The notes beneath the pieces were generated by a model, which did not search any database, was not told the DNA's origin, and saw only the letters and a program-made list of their open reading frames with translations. From NCBI GenBank assembly GCA_947627145.1, contig CANQUW010000008.1, positions 1-19,996 of the forward strand: a stretch of 19,996 nucleotides of DNA. Reading direction: 5' to 3'. This stretch comes from an uncultured Bacilli bacterium. GTDB lineage: Bacteria; Bacillota_I; Bacilli_A; RF39; UBA660. Position 1 is the first letter of the stretch, and every line of letters begins with the position of its first letter. A program made the position numbers and the translations under genes. This document shows, piece by piece, positions 1-7,467 of this stretch.

Positions 1-368
1 GCTTGTACTACTTCATAGACTACATGTTCTCTTTCATCTACTGTTAGAACTTTATGACGTCCAAGTAATTGGTTACGTCCTAATTGTTCTAGCATAGTTC
101 TTATTTCTGGTTGGAATATTATGATAAGTGCAAGTGGTCCCCACATGATTACATATTCAAGTAGGACTCCTACTACTGTTAGTCCACACCAGTCACTTAC
201 AAGTTTTAATATTATTACGAAACCTACTCCTTTAAATAATAAAGATAGTTTTACGTTGTTTTTTATATTTTTCAAAATTACATAAAATATAAACCATACT
301 AAAGATATATCAGCAAGTTTTCTAATTAAAGAAATAATATCTGTTATGGTTATTGTCGTTAGATTCAT
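1..368 (-). CDS. cdaA: Diadenylate cyclase CdaA, N-terminal part (cut by left edge)
   Basis: CdaA makes cyclic di-AMP from two ATP at the membrane and so affects potassium and osmolyte balance and wall homeostasis. About 122 residues are visible. They show three hydrophobic segments (roughly residues 18-28, 43-58 and 66-85), then the signature block ALIIIFQPEIR and LEQLGR that joins the membrane part to the cyclase domain in this family. The catalytic DGA and RHR motifs lie beyond the edge. The start is the ATG at 366-368, preceded by AAAAGGAG at good spacing. It has its own promoter and lies downstream of the Pro/Gln-rich gene. In Bacillota cdaR and glmM usually follow cdaA, so they would be expected off the left edge. 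Family assignment is firm; completeness cannot be judged. Confidence 0.9.
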   Translation of the reverse strand, partial: MNLTTITITDIISLIRKLADISLVWFIFYVILKNIKNNVKLSLLFKGVGFVIILKLVSDWCGLTVVGVLLEYVIMWGPLALIIIFQPEIRTMLEQLGRNQLLGRHKVLTVDEREHVVYEVVQ

Positions 369-401
369 CTTATCAACTCCTTTTCAAAAAGATACTTATT
401 T

Positions 402-430
402 AGTATAACTCAAATATTATAATTAGTAAA
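402..430 (-). promoter_or_regulatory. Promoter for cdaA
   Basis: On the minus strand TTTACT (425-430) and TATACT (402-407) are separated by exactly 17 bases, a sigma-A type arrangement about 34 bases upstream of the cdaA start codon. It implies cdaA can be transcribed independently of the gene before it. Confidence 0.6.
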
Positions 431-433
431 GAA

Positions 434-1441
434 CTACTGTCCTATAGATTGATTTTGATTTTCTATTGGTGGTATTGTTTGATTTGGTATTGCCTGATTT
501 GTTTGTTCCATTCCTGCTACTTGTTGTGTTGGCATTTGAGGTTCTGGGTTTACTGCAGTAGGAGATGGATTATCTATAATTTGCTCTTCTTCTATTTGTT
601 CTGTTGCTTCTGTAATATTATCTAATGTTTCTGCTTGTACTGGTTGTTGATTTTCTACTGGCATTTGTGGCATATCAAGATTTGCTGCTTCCATTGAAGG
701 GTTTACTTCACTAGGTACAGGTTGTGTTTGTTGTACTGGTTGTTGAAATGCTTGCTGTTCTACTGATTGTGAAGGTATTCCTTCTTGTGGAATATTTAAA
801 TTTGGATTTGCATTTGCCATATCGATTGGAGAGGCATTAGAATTTATATTTTCTCCAATTACTGGAGGTGTTTGACTTACTTGTGAAAATACATTTTGTT
901 CTTGTGGTATTTGTTCTCCTACTTGTTGTTGAGGTGCTGTTGCTTCTACAGGAGCTGTGTTTATTCCGATAGGAGATTGTTCTGTATTATCGATTGGTGG
1001 AAATATAGGTTGTTCTGGTTGTGTCTCAGTTGGCACTTGAGATGGTTGAACTACTTGTTGTGTTGGCATTTGTTCTGGTGTTGTTTGTCCTATTACTTCA
1101 TTTTCTATATTTCCTGGTTGTTGTGGAATAGTTGTTGACTGTTCTGTTTGTGGTACATTATTATCTACTGGTACAGCCATGTTTTCAGGTTGAGGTGGTA
1201 CTGTATTTTCAACTACTCCTATATTTTCTAGAGGTTCTGGTGCTACTGGATTTTGTACTGGTTGTTGTGGTACAGGTGGTGTTGGTTCTGTACTTGCTTG
1301 TTGTTGATTATTATCTTTTTTTGATTTTTTATCTGCTAAATAACCAATACATGCGCATAATAAAACTGCCGAAACTGAACAAACAATAACGTAAGTAGTT
1401 CCGTCTAATGTATCTCTAAAAAATGATATAATGAAATCCAT
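434..1441 (-). CDS. Membrane-anchored Pro/Gln-rich low-complexity protein
   Basis: Unknown function; 335 residues. One transmembrane segment (about residues 16-35, TTYVIVCSVSAVLL...) is followed by a basic stop-transfer stretch (DKKSKKD). The rest (about 45-335) is a disordered, acidic tail rich in Pro, Gln, Asn, Thr and Glu with degenerate repeats: QQPVQ occurs three times and QMPTQQV twice. The positive-inside rule puts the tail in the cytoplasm. The start is taken as ATG at 1439-1441, because GAGGTG lies five bases upstream; a GTG two codons earlier would overlap that site. It has its own promoter and lies directly upstream of cdaA. It could be a scaffold or an interaction partner for membrane proteins, but nothing in the sequence proves this. 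Repeated Gln/Pro codons make reading-frame shadows on the other strand. Confidence 0.75.
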   Translation of the reverse strand: MDFIISFFRDTLDGTTYVIVCSVSAVLLCACIGYLADKKSKKDNNQQQASTEPTPPVPQQPVQNPVAPEPLENIGVVENTVPPQPENMAVPVDNNVPQTEQSTTIPQQPGNIENEVIGQTTPEQMPTQQVVQPSQVPTETQPEQPIFPPIDNTEQSPIGINTAPVEATAPQQQVGEQIPQEQNVFSQVSQTPPVIGENINSNASPIDMANANPNLNIPQEGIPSQSVEQQAFQQPVQQTQPVPSEVNPSMEAANLDMPQMPVENQQPVQAETLDNITEATEQIEEEQIIDNPSPTAVNPEPQMPTQQVAGMEQTNQAIPNQTIPPIENQNQSIGQ

Positions 1442-1466
1442 ACGCACACCTCTTTATTCTATTACT

Positions 1467-1495
1467 ATGATAACATTTTATAAATAATATTACAA
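1467..1495 (-). promoter_or_regulatory. Promoter for the Pro/Gln-rich gene
   Basis: TTGTAA (1490-1495), a 17-base spacer and TATCAT (1467-1472) on the minus strand, with TG just before the -10 (extended -10). It lies about 25 bases upstream of the chosen ATG, which gives a short leader. Confidence 0.65.
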
Positions 1496-1558
1496 GCTAA
1501 AAAAGTTATAAATACAAATATAAAAATATGTTAATAATAAATATAATATGAATTCAAG

Positions 1559-1587
1559 TTGCTTATTTTCTTTTAAAATGGTAAAAT
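1559..1587 (+). promoter_or_regulatory. Promoter for proS
   Basis: TTGCTT (1559-1564), a 17-base spacer and TAAAAT (1582-1587). Transcription would start near 1594, so the in-frame ATG at 1598 would be almost leaderless. This supports the ATG at 1613, which has GGAGGG (1600-1605) at good spacing. Confidence 0.65.
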
Positions 1588-1612
1588 ACTAACATGTATG
1601 GAGGGATATATT

Positions 1613-3040
1613 ATGGCAAAAAATGAAAAACTTGTAGAGTCAATTACTTCTCGTGATGTAGACTTTGCAAAATGGTATACTGATGTAGTTCGTAATGCTG
1701 ATTTAGTAGATTATTCTAGTGTTAAAGGTAGTATGATTATTAGACCTTATGGTTATGCAATATGGGAGAAAATGCAAAGTGTTTTGGATTCTGAGTTCAA
1801 AAAGACTAATCATGAGAATGTTCAAATGCCGATGTTTATCCCAGAAAGTTTATTAAATATTGAAAAAGAACATGTTGAAGGATTTGCTCCTGAAGTTGCA
1901 TGGGTTACACATAGTGGAGAAGAAAAATTAGAAGAAAGAGTTTGTGTTAGGCCTACTAGTGAAACTTTATTTTGTGAGCACTTCAAAAAAATAATTAAAA
2001 GTTATAGGGATTTACCACTTCTTTATAATCAATGGTGTACTATAGTTAGATGGGAAAAAACTACTCGTCCTTTTCTTAGAAGTAGAGAGATACTTTGGCA
2101 AGAAGGACATACAATGCATGCGAGTGAAGAAGAAGCAAGAGAAGAAACTTTAAGAATGCTTAAGGTATATGAAGATTTTCAAAAAAATTATTTAGCTATT
2201 CCCGTTTTAGTTGGAAAAAAATCTGAAAAAGAAAAATTTGCTGGTGCAGTTGAAACTTATTCTATAGAAGCTATGATGTATAATGGTGTTGCACTTCAAA
2301 ATGGTACTAGTCATTATTTTGGTACTAATTTCTCAGAAGCTTTTGATATTAAGTTTTTAGATAAAGATAATAAGCTTAAGTATCCACATCAAACTTCTTG
2401 GGGATCTACTACTAGAATGATTGGTGCTTTAATTATGACACATAGTGATGATCATGGTCTTGTACTTCCACCTAAGATTGCACCTTTCAAAGTTTGTATT
2501 ATTCCAATAGGAAATAATGATGATGTTAATAATGTAGTTTGTGATATAAAGAAAAATTTAGATGATAAAAATATATCTTATAAAGTATTAGATGATGATA
2601 AAACTCCTGGATTTAAATTTGCAGAGGCAGAAGTTAAAGGTTATCCAGTTCGTATTGAGATTGGAAAAAGAGATTTAGAAAATAATAGTGTTACTGTTGT
2701 TAGACGTGATACTTTAGAAAAGATAAGTGTTAAGTTAGATGAATTATATACAAAACTGGATTTATTATTTGAAGATATTCAAACTAATATGTTTGAAAGA
2801 GCTAAAAAACGTCGTGATTCAATGATTTATGTTGCACATGATTATGATGAATTCAAAGAGCTTTCTTTAAAACCTGGATTTATTAAAGTCAATTGGTGTG
2901 GTAGGACAGAATGTGAAGAACATGTTAAAGATGAAACTGGCCTTAAAACTAGATGCACTATAGATGAAGAAGTTGATGGACGTTGTGCAATATGTGGAGA
3001 AGAGGCTACTTGTAAAATTTATTTTGGAAAACAATATTAA
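1613..3040 (+). CDS. proS: Prolyl-tRNA synthetase, archaeal/eukaryotic-type (ProS type 3)
   Basis: Charges tRNA-Pro with proline in the cytoplasm. At 475 residues it is the short form without the inserted editing domain found in the bacterial-type enzyme. Visible class II motifs are RPTSET (about 113-118), the motif-2 region RSREILWQEGHT (about 156-167) and motif 3 around SWGSTTRMIGAL. The HGLVLPPKIAP block leads into the anticodon-binding domain. The last 50 residues carry several cysteines (CGRTEC, then CAIC) that fit the C-terminal zinc domain, and the protein ends in tyrosine, as archaeal-type enzymes do. The start is the ATG at 1613. It is monocistronic, with its own promoter and a terminator directly after the stop. 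This type occurs scattered in Bacillota, mycoplasmas, Borrelia and Thermus. Confidence 0.97.
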   Translation: MAKNEKLVESITSRDVDFAKWYTDVVRNADLVDYSSVKGSMIIRPYGYAIWEKMQSVLDSEFKKTNHENVQMPMFIPESLLNIEKEHVEGFAPEVAWVTHSGEEKLEERVCVRPTSETLFCEHFKKIIKSYRDLPLLYNQWCTIVRWEKTTRPFLRSREILWQEGHTMHASEEEAREETLRMLKVYEDFQKNYLAIPVLVGKKSEKEKFAGAVETYSIEAMMYNGVALQNGTSHYFGTNFSEAFDIKFLDKDNKLKYPHQTSWGSTTRMIGALIMTHSDDHGLVLPPKIAPFKVCIIPIGNNDDVNNVVCDIKKNLDDKNISYKVLDDDKTPGFKFAEAEVKGYPVRIEIGKRDLENNSVTVVRRDTLEKISVKLDELYTKLDLLFEDIQTNMFERAKKRRDSMIYVAHDYDEFKELSLKPGFIKVNWCGRTECEEHVKDETGLKTRCTIDEEVDGRCAICGEEATCKIYFGKQY

Positions 3041-3068
3041 AAGGCTATAAAATTATTTAGCCTTTTTT
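3041..3068. terminator. Terminator shared by proS and the convergent glycosyltransferase gene
   Basis: AAGGCTA (3041-3047) pairs with TAGCCTT (3058-3064) and is followed on the plus strand by a T run (3063-3068). It begins one base after the proS stop, and its loop holds the stop codon of the convergent minus-strand gene. On the minus strand the T run is shorter. Confidence 0.75.
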
Positions 3069-4366
3069 GTTTTGAAAGTATAATATGTATATTTTATATA
3101 TTTATTTTTTTCTTCTAACAAACTCAATAGTTCTTTTTCTTCTTCTGTTAAATATTCATACCAATAAAAGAAATTACAATCTAGAAAGTTATTTTCTTTT
3201 AATAATTTTTTTATTTCTATTGGAGTAAAATAATTTTTATTTTCTTTAAATATATTCAAACATTCTCCCTTTAATAATTTATTTATAATTTTTATATTTG
3301 AATAATTTGTAAATTCTCCTATTAAATATCCATTATCTGTTAAACAATTTTTTACTTCTTGTAAAAATTTTGTTGATTCTTTTTGTTCTAATAGACTTCC
3401 TATTAGAATGTAATCATATTTATCTTTTACTTCTTTTAGATTTTTAAATACTCTAGTGAAATGTTTAGAAATATCTCTCTTATTATCATTTGATTCTACT
3501 CCTTCTATTATAGTATTTTTAAATTTATATTTTAACTCTAATATAGTTACACCTATACCACAATTTATATCTAATATTTTTTTTGGATTTTTTATTAGTG
3601 GGTATGATGCACTTTTTATATCATCAAATGAGAAAGTATTAAACTTCCATTTGTTATAAAAATAATCTCTGTTTTTATACAATATAGAATAAAATTTATT
3701 TAAATCTTTTCTAAATGCTGTACCTAAATAATGATGGATAAATACGTCATGACATAACATTAATTTATATCCCATTTTTACTATTCTAAGGGACAAATCA
3801 TTATCTTCTATATAACCTGGAGAATAGTTTTCATCTAGCTCTTTTATTTTATTAATTACTTCTCTTTTAATAAGAATACAAAAACCAATTAAAAAAACTT
3901 TTTCTTCCCATTTATCTTTATTTGAAATATTATTTTCTTGAGTAAGTTTTTGCATTTCTTCTAAAGAATCATAAGGAAAATCTACTCCTTGTCTATTTTC
4001 ATTTTTATTACATACTGCACCTACTGCTCCTATTTTTTTATCACTATATAAACATGTTTTTAAATTATCTAACCAATTAGTTGTTACAACAGTATCATTA
4101 TTTAAAAATAAAATATCATTTTCTTTATCTGCAAAATTTATTCCTTCATTACATCCCTTTGGAAAACCAAGATTTTCTTTATTTAAAATTACTTTTATAT
4201 CTTTTATTTCTTTTAAATATTGTGCAGTACCATCAGTTGATGCATTATCTATAACAATAATTTCATAAGTGTTTTTTCTAGTATATTGTTTTATACTTTC
4301 TAAACAGACTCTAGTATATTCTAAATTATTATAAGTTAAAATTATAATTGATGTCTTTCTTTTCAT
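3053..4366 (-). CDS. Glycosyltransferase family 2 fused to a SAM-dependent methyltransferase-like domain
   Basis: 437 residues in two domains. Residues 1-220 are a GT-A fold family 2 glycosyltransferase: SIIILTYNN (6-14), the nucleotide-sugar block VIDNASTDGT (38-47), the metal-binding NND (89-91) and the likely base in EDND (187-190). Residues 260-437 look like a class I methyltransferase: motif I ILDINCGIG (264-272), an acidic residue at the end of strand 2 (E291), and a strand-4 YDYILIG (318-324). It probably acts in the cytoplasm, transferring a sugar from a nucleotide donor to a surface glycan or glycoprotein and methylating the product; the acceptor is unknown. The start is ATG at 4364-4366 with GAGG six bases upstream; a TTG four codons earlier would overlap that site. 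No other glycan genes are adjacent. Confidence 0.88.
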   Translation of the reverse strand: MKRKTSIIILTYNNLEYTRVCLESIKQYTRKNTYEIIVIDNASTDGTAQYLKEIKDIKVILNKENLGFPKGCNEGINFADKENDILFLNNDTVVTTNWLDNLKTCLYSDKKIGAVGAVCNKNENRQGVDFPYDSLEEMQKLTQENNISNKDKWEEKVFLIGFCILIKREVINKIKELDENYSPGYIEDNDLSLRIVKMGYKLMLCHDVFIHHYLGTAFRKDLNKFYSILYKNRDYFYNKWKFNTFSFDDIKSASYPLIKNPKKILDINCGIGVTILELKYKFKNTIIEGVESNDNKRDISKHFTRVFKNLKEVKDKYDYILIGSLLEQKESTKFLQEVKNCLTDNGYLIGEFTNYSNIKIINKLLKGECLNIFKENKNYFTPIEIKKLLKENNFLDCNFFYWYEYLTEEEKELLSLLEEKNKYIKYTYYTFKTKKAK

Positions 4367-4399
4367 TTTATACCTCAATTATTTATATGAAAAAAAGAA

Positions 4400-4426
4400 A
4401 AAATTAAAACCAGTCTTATACTGGTT
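4400..4426 (-). terminator. Terminator after the P-loop kinase-like gene
   Basis: On the minus strand AACCAGT (4420-4426) pairs with ACTGGTT (4408-4414) around a five-base loop, followed by TTAATTTTTTC. The stop codon at 4416-4418 lies in the loop. Confidence 0.7.
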
Positions 4427-4940
4427 CTTTTACTAAATATTTATTTTGTTTATTTTTTATATCAGTTATAAAATTATAAGCTTGTTTATCTAGAGCTTCT
4501 AATGTAGTATTTTCTATTATATAATCATAATCATAGTTATCTACATTTGCATCAGAATAATTTGTTTCTATATTTTTTAGTCCGATTCTTTTTACAAGTA
4601 ATGCTTTAGCATTAAAAGTAAATTTTGCTCGTTCTATTTCTTCTGGTTCACGAATATGTATAAACATAATTTTTTCATCTGAGTTTTTAAATTTTTCTAT
4701 TTCTTCTTTAATACTATTAAAAGCCATATCATTATATTCAGTTGTTAATCTTTTTAAATCACTTAAAAATTTACGGTCTTTTTCTGTCTTTGTTCCTGTC
4801 CATCCAATTACTTTTGCAATTTCTTTTACTTTATCAATTGATGAAAAATTCTTTACTTTACTATATTTTGAACATAACTTTACAAAAGTATCTTTTCCAC
4901 TTCCTCCTGTTCCATTAATTATGATTATTTCTTTTTGCAT
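4416..4940 (-). CDS. P-loop kinase-like protein, possible (deoxy)nucleoside monophosphate kinase
   Basis: 174 residues. The N-terminus is a beta strand (EIIIIN) followed by a Walker A motif GTGGSGKDT (10-18). The GKDT ending recalls phage deoxynucleoside monophosphate kinases of the T4 gp1 type rather than the usual GKS/T. A second strand MFIHIREPEEIER (about 92-104) ends in an Arg-Glu that fits the strand before the lid of such kinases, and LLVKRI follows. The last third (TNYSDANVDNYDYDYIIEN) has the Asp/Tyr/Asn pattern common in dephospho-CoA-kinase-like and dNMP-kinase-like proteins. The start is ATG at 4938-4940 with GGAGG ten bases upstream; the TTG two codons earlier would be only four bases from it. 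Substrate is not determined. Confidence 0.7.
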   Translation of the reverse strand: MQKEIIIINGTGGSGKDTFVKLCSKYSKVKNFSSIDKVKEIAKVIGWTGTKTEKDRKFLSDLKRLTTEYNDMAFNSIKEEIEKFKNSDEKIMFIHIREPEEIERAKFTFNAKALLVKRIGLKNIETNYSDANVDNYDYDYIIENTTLEALDKQAYNFITDIKNKQNKYLVKEPV

Positions 4941-4988
4941 ATTCAACTTTCCTCCATTAATATATAAACATTAAATTTAATTTTAAAG

Positions 4989-5064
4989 TGGTGCCGACTG
5001 AAGGAGTTGAACCTTCAACCTACGCGTTACGAGTGCGTTGCTCTACCAATTAAGCTAAGTCGGC
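4989..5064 (-). tRNA. tRNA-Thr, anticodon CGT
   Basis: 76 bases on the minus strand with an encoded CCA (4989-4991). The acceptor stem GCCGACT pairs with AGTCGGC. The D-arm is GCTT-AATTGGTA-GAGC, and the T-arm is GAAGG/CCTTC with loop TTCAACT. The anticodon loop CTCGTAA gives anticodon CGT, which reads ACG. The anticodon stem ACGCA/CGCGT has four pairs plus an A-C mismatch next to the loop. The gene lies between rnr and the kinase-like gene on the same strand. Confidence 0.93.
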
Positions 5065-5067
5065 ATA

Positions 5068-5089
5068 AAAAGGAAATTTATTTCCTTTT
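5068..5089 (-). terminator. Weak terminator-like hairpin after rnr
   Basis: On the minus strand AAAAGGAAA and TTTCCTTTT form a nine-pair stem with a four-base loop, followed by a single further T and then the tRNA. The rnr stop codon (5078-5080) lies in the loop. The stem is AU-rich and the U tract is mostly part of the stem, so partial read-through into the tRNA is likely. Confidence 0.45.
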
Positions 5090-7381
5090 AACTTTTAGTT
5101 TTTCTATTGCATTTTTACATTTTTCATTTTCTTCTATTTTTTCTTCTATATTAAACTTTATTTGTTTTTTCTTTTTATTAGCTTCTTTAACTGAAACTAT
5201 TACTTTATCTCCAAAATAATATGCATCATCATTATTTGATTTTACATATTTATATTTTGAATCATATTTCCATTTACCAGGTAAGCTATTTATTTCTATT
5301 ATGCCCTCAATTAAATCATCTAATTCTACAAAAATATTATTACCAGAAATTTTTGTTATGACTCCATAAAATTTATTTCCTATTTCTTTTTGCATTAACT
5401 CTGCTAGTTTCATTTGATTTACTTCATTTTCACATTTATCTGATGCTATTTCTTTTTCTAATAAATGATTGGTAATTTTTTCTAGCCTTTCTGTCCACTC
5501 TTCTCTTTTCAAAACTAAATTTTCTTCATATAAATTCATCATATTTTCATTGATTCTTAAATTAGTTATGTGATAATCTTTTTTATTTATTCTGTCTTTA
5601 ATTTCTTCTCCTATCTTTTTTGAATCTATATAATCTAGATAACTTTCTTTTATTACATATTGATTTTCTAAATCATTGTCTCTACGTATTGGAGAAGTTA
5701 CAGGAGCATGTCCTGAACTTGCAAGAGCATAATGTCCAATATTATTGATTCCAAAATTTGCTTTTTGTAGTTTTCTTATTAATTTTTTACTTAATTCTTT
5801 AGATAAATCTTCTCCTTCTTTTTGTATAAATTCTAGAAGTTTTCTCATTTCTTTTTTATAATTTACTCTTACTGGTTTTTCATAATTTAATCCATATAAC
5901 TTTAATTCTTCTATAAAATCATTTATTCTAAATTGTAATGGAACCTCATGGTTTCTATATATACAAGATATGTTGTTTTTTGAACAAAATTTAGCGTAAC
6001 TTTCTGCTGTTGCTATCATGAAATCTTCAATTATTTTTTCTGATGTTCCTTGTTTTCTCTTTCCAATATTTATAACTTTTCCTTCTTCATCTAGATTTAT
6101 TTTTAACTCTTCTGTTTCAAACATTAAAGCTCCACGTTCTATTCTTTTGTTTCTCAATTTATTTGAAAAGTCTTTCATTTTTAATAATGTTTCTTTATGT
6201 TCTTCATATCCAGGATGTATTATATTTTTATCAAGTAAATCATTTACTTTTTTATAAGTCATTTGAATATTAGATTTTATTACACTTTCCACTATGTCAT
6301 AATCTATTAAATTAGCATCTTTATCGAATGTCATTATGTAAGATATCGCAAGACGTTCTACATTTGGGTTTAGAGAACATATTCCATTTGATAGTTTTTC
6401 TGGCAACATTGGAAATACTCTACTTGCTGTTGGATAAGTACTTGTTGATTTTTCTCTTGCTTCTTGATAAAGTGCTCCGTCTTTTTTAATATAATGTGAT
6501 GGGTTGGCGATGTGTACTCCTAAAATAGTATTTCCAAATTTATCTTCATGAATAGATATTGCATCATCTATATCTTTAGTATCATCTCCATCTATTGTAA
6601 ATATTTCTAAATCCGTAAAATCCGCTCTTCCTATTTTATCTTTTTCTCTAACATAATCTGGTATATATTTTACTTCTTCCATAGAAGCGTCATTAAATCC
6701 CTTATAAATACCACGCTTATAAGCTACTAATTCTATATCTTTTTCTGGTTCTGTAGGTAGTGATATTTTTTCCGTCATGTCAGCATGATAAATATTATTA
6801 TTCATTGAGTATTCATCATTATTTAATTTAACAAATAATTTTTCTCCTACTGTATAATTATCTCCATCTAAAATAACTTTTAATTTTCTTTTTAATTTAT
6901 TATCTGACCTTAAATAATAATTATCATCTTTTTTATATACATTACCAACTAAATAATCAACATCTCTATTTATTATTTTTTCTATTTCTACTTTATTTAA
7001 TCTTCTTTTTTTAATTTTTCTTTTGCTTATTTTTTTACCTGTTCGAAGTTCTCTTTTTAAATATGGAATATGAACAAGTACTTCGTCATTATCTATAGCA
7101 TTATGTATATCTTCATCTTCTATTATAAATTCTTCTTCCCCTACTAATACAGCATTATAATTTTTATATGATTTAAATACACCTTTACGTAATGGAGTTT
7201 TTCTCGTTAAAATATATCTTCCGTTATTTAATATTATATTATAATTGTCTACTTCTTTTTGTAATTGTCTTTTTATTTCTTCTTGTTCTTCTAATGTAGT
7301 AGCTTTCGATTTTTCATATATCTCATCAATAAATAATTCATCTGATGCTTCATATAAAATTTTTTCCAATTCTTTATTCAT
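5078..7381 (-). CDS. rnr: Ribonuclease R (3'-5' exoribonuclease)
   Basis: 767 residues, a normal length for the family. It degrades structured RNA and takes part in RNA quality control. The order is an N-terminal winged-helix region (1-65), cold-shock-type OB domains (about 65-215), the RNB catalytic domain (about 250-580), a C-terminal S1 domain (about 668-748) and a basic tail. The catalytic block TIDGDDTKDIDDAI (262-275) has the full set of metal-binding aspartates, and TSPIRR (562-567) is kept. Around TSPIRR the usual aromatic and His residues are changed (see findings). The start is ATG at 7379-7381, six bases after GGAGGG; the adjacent GTG would be too close. It lies downstream of the ldh terminator. 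Confidence 0.95.
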   Translation of the reverse strand: MNKELEKILYEASDELFIDEIYEKSKATTLEEQEEIKRQLQKEVDNYNIILNNGRYILTRKTPLRKGVFKSYKNYNAVLVGEEEFIIEDEDIHNAIDNDEVLVHIPYLKRELRTGKKISKRKIKKRRLNKVEIEKIINRDVDYLVGNVYKKDDNYYLRSDNKLKRKLKVILDGDNYTVGEKLFVKLNNDEYSMNNNIYHADMTEKISLPTEPEKDIELVAYKRGIYKGFNDASMEEVKYIPDYVREKDKIGRADFTDLEIFTIDGDDTKDIDDAISIHEDKFGNTILGVHIANPSHYIKKDGALYQEAREKSTSTYPTASRVFPMLPEKLSNGICSLNPNVERLAISYIMTFDKDANLIDYDIVESVIKSNIQMTYKKVNDLLDKNIIHPGYEEHKETLLKMKDFSNKLRNKRIERGALMFETEELKINLDEEGKVINIGKRKQGTSEKIIEDFMIATAESYAKFCSKNNISCIYRNHEVPLQFRINDFIEELKLYGLNYEKPVRVNYKKEMRKLLEFIQKEGEDLSKELSKKLIRKLQKANFGINNIGHYALASSGHAPVTSPIRRDNDLENQYVIKESYLDYIDSKKIGEEIKDRINKKDYHITNLRINENMMNLYEENLVLKREEWTERLEKITNHLLEKEIASDKCENEVNQMKLAELMQKEIGNKFYGVITKISGNNIFVELDDLIEGIIEINSLPGKWKYDSKYKYVKSNNDDAYYFGDKVIVSVKEANKKKKQIKFNIEEKIEENEKCKNAIEKLKVKRK

Positions 7382-7432
7382 CACAAACCCTCCTATAGAT
7401 ATTGTACTATACTAATAACTTTTTTTCTATAT

Positions 7433-7467
7433 AAAAATGAAAAGTTATTTATTTTATAACTTTTCAT
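7433..7467 (-). terminator. Terminator after lactate dehydrogenase
   Basis: On the minus strand ATGAAAAGTTAT (7456-7467 reversed) pairs over 12 bases with ATAACTTTTCAT, with a seven-base loop, followed by TTTTT ATAT. The stop codon of the gene spans the arm/loop junction at 7454-7456. Confidence 0.8.

Noticed and set aside
896..1389. Plus-strand open frames inside the Pro/Gln-rich gene, rich in Cys, Trp, Leu and Val.
   Set aside because: They are complements of Pro/Gln/Thr codon repeats on the minus strand, with no ribosome-binding sites.
4367..4415. Promoter between the kinase-like gene and the glycosyltransferase.
   Set aside because: The sequence is T-rich (minus strand) with TATAAA, but no acceptable -35 at proper spacing; the glycosyltransferase may depend on read-through of the hairpin at 4408-4426.
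7382..7432. Promoter for rnr.
   Set aside because: TACAAT and TATAGT occur on the minus strand but their -35 partners match poorly, so no site was called even though rnr must have one because a terminator precedes it.
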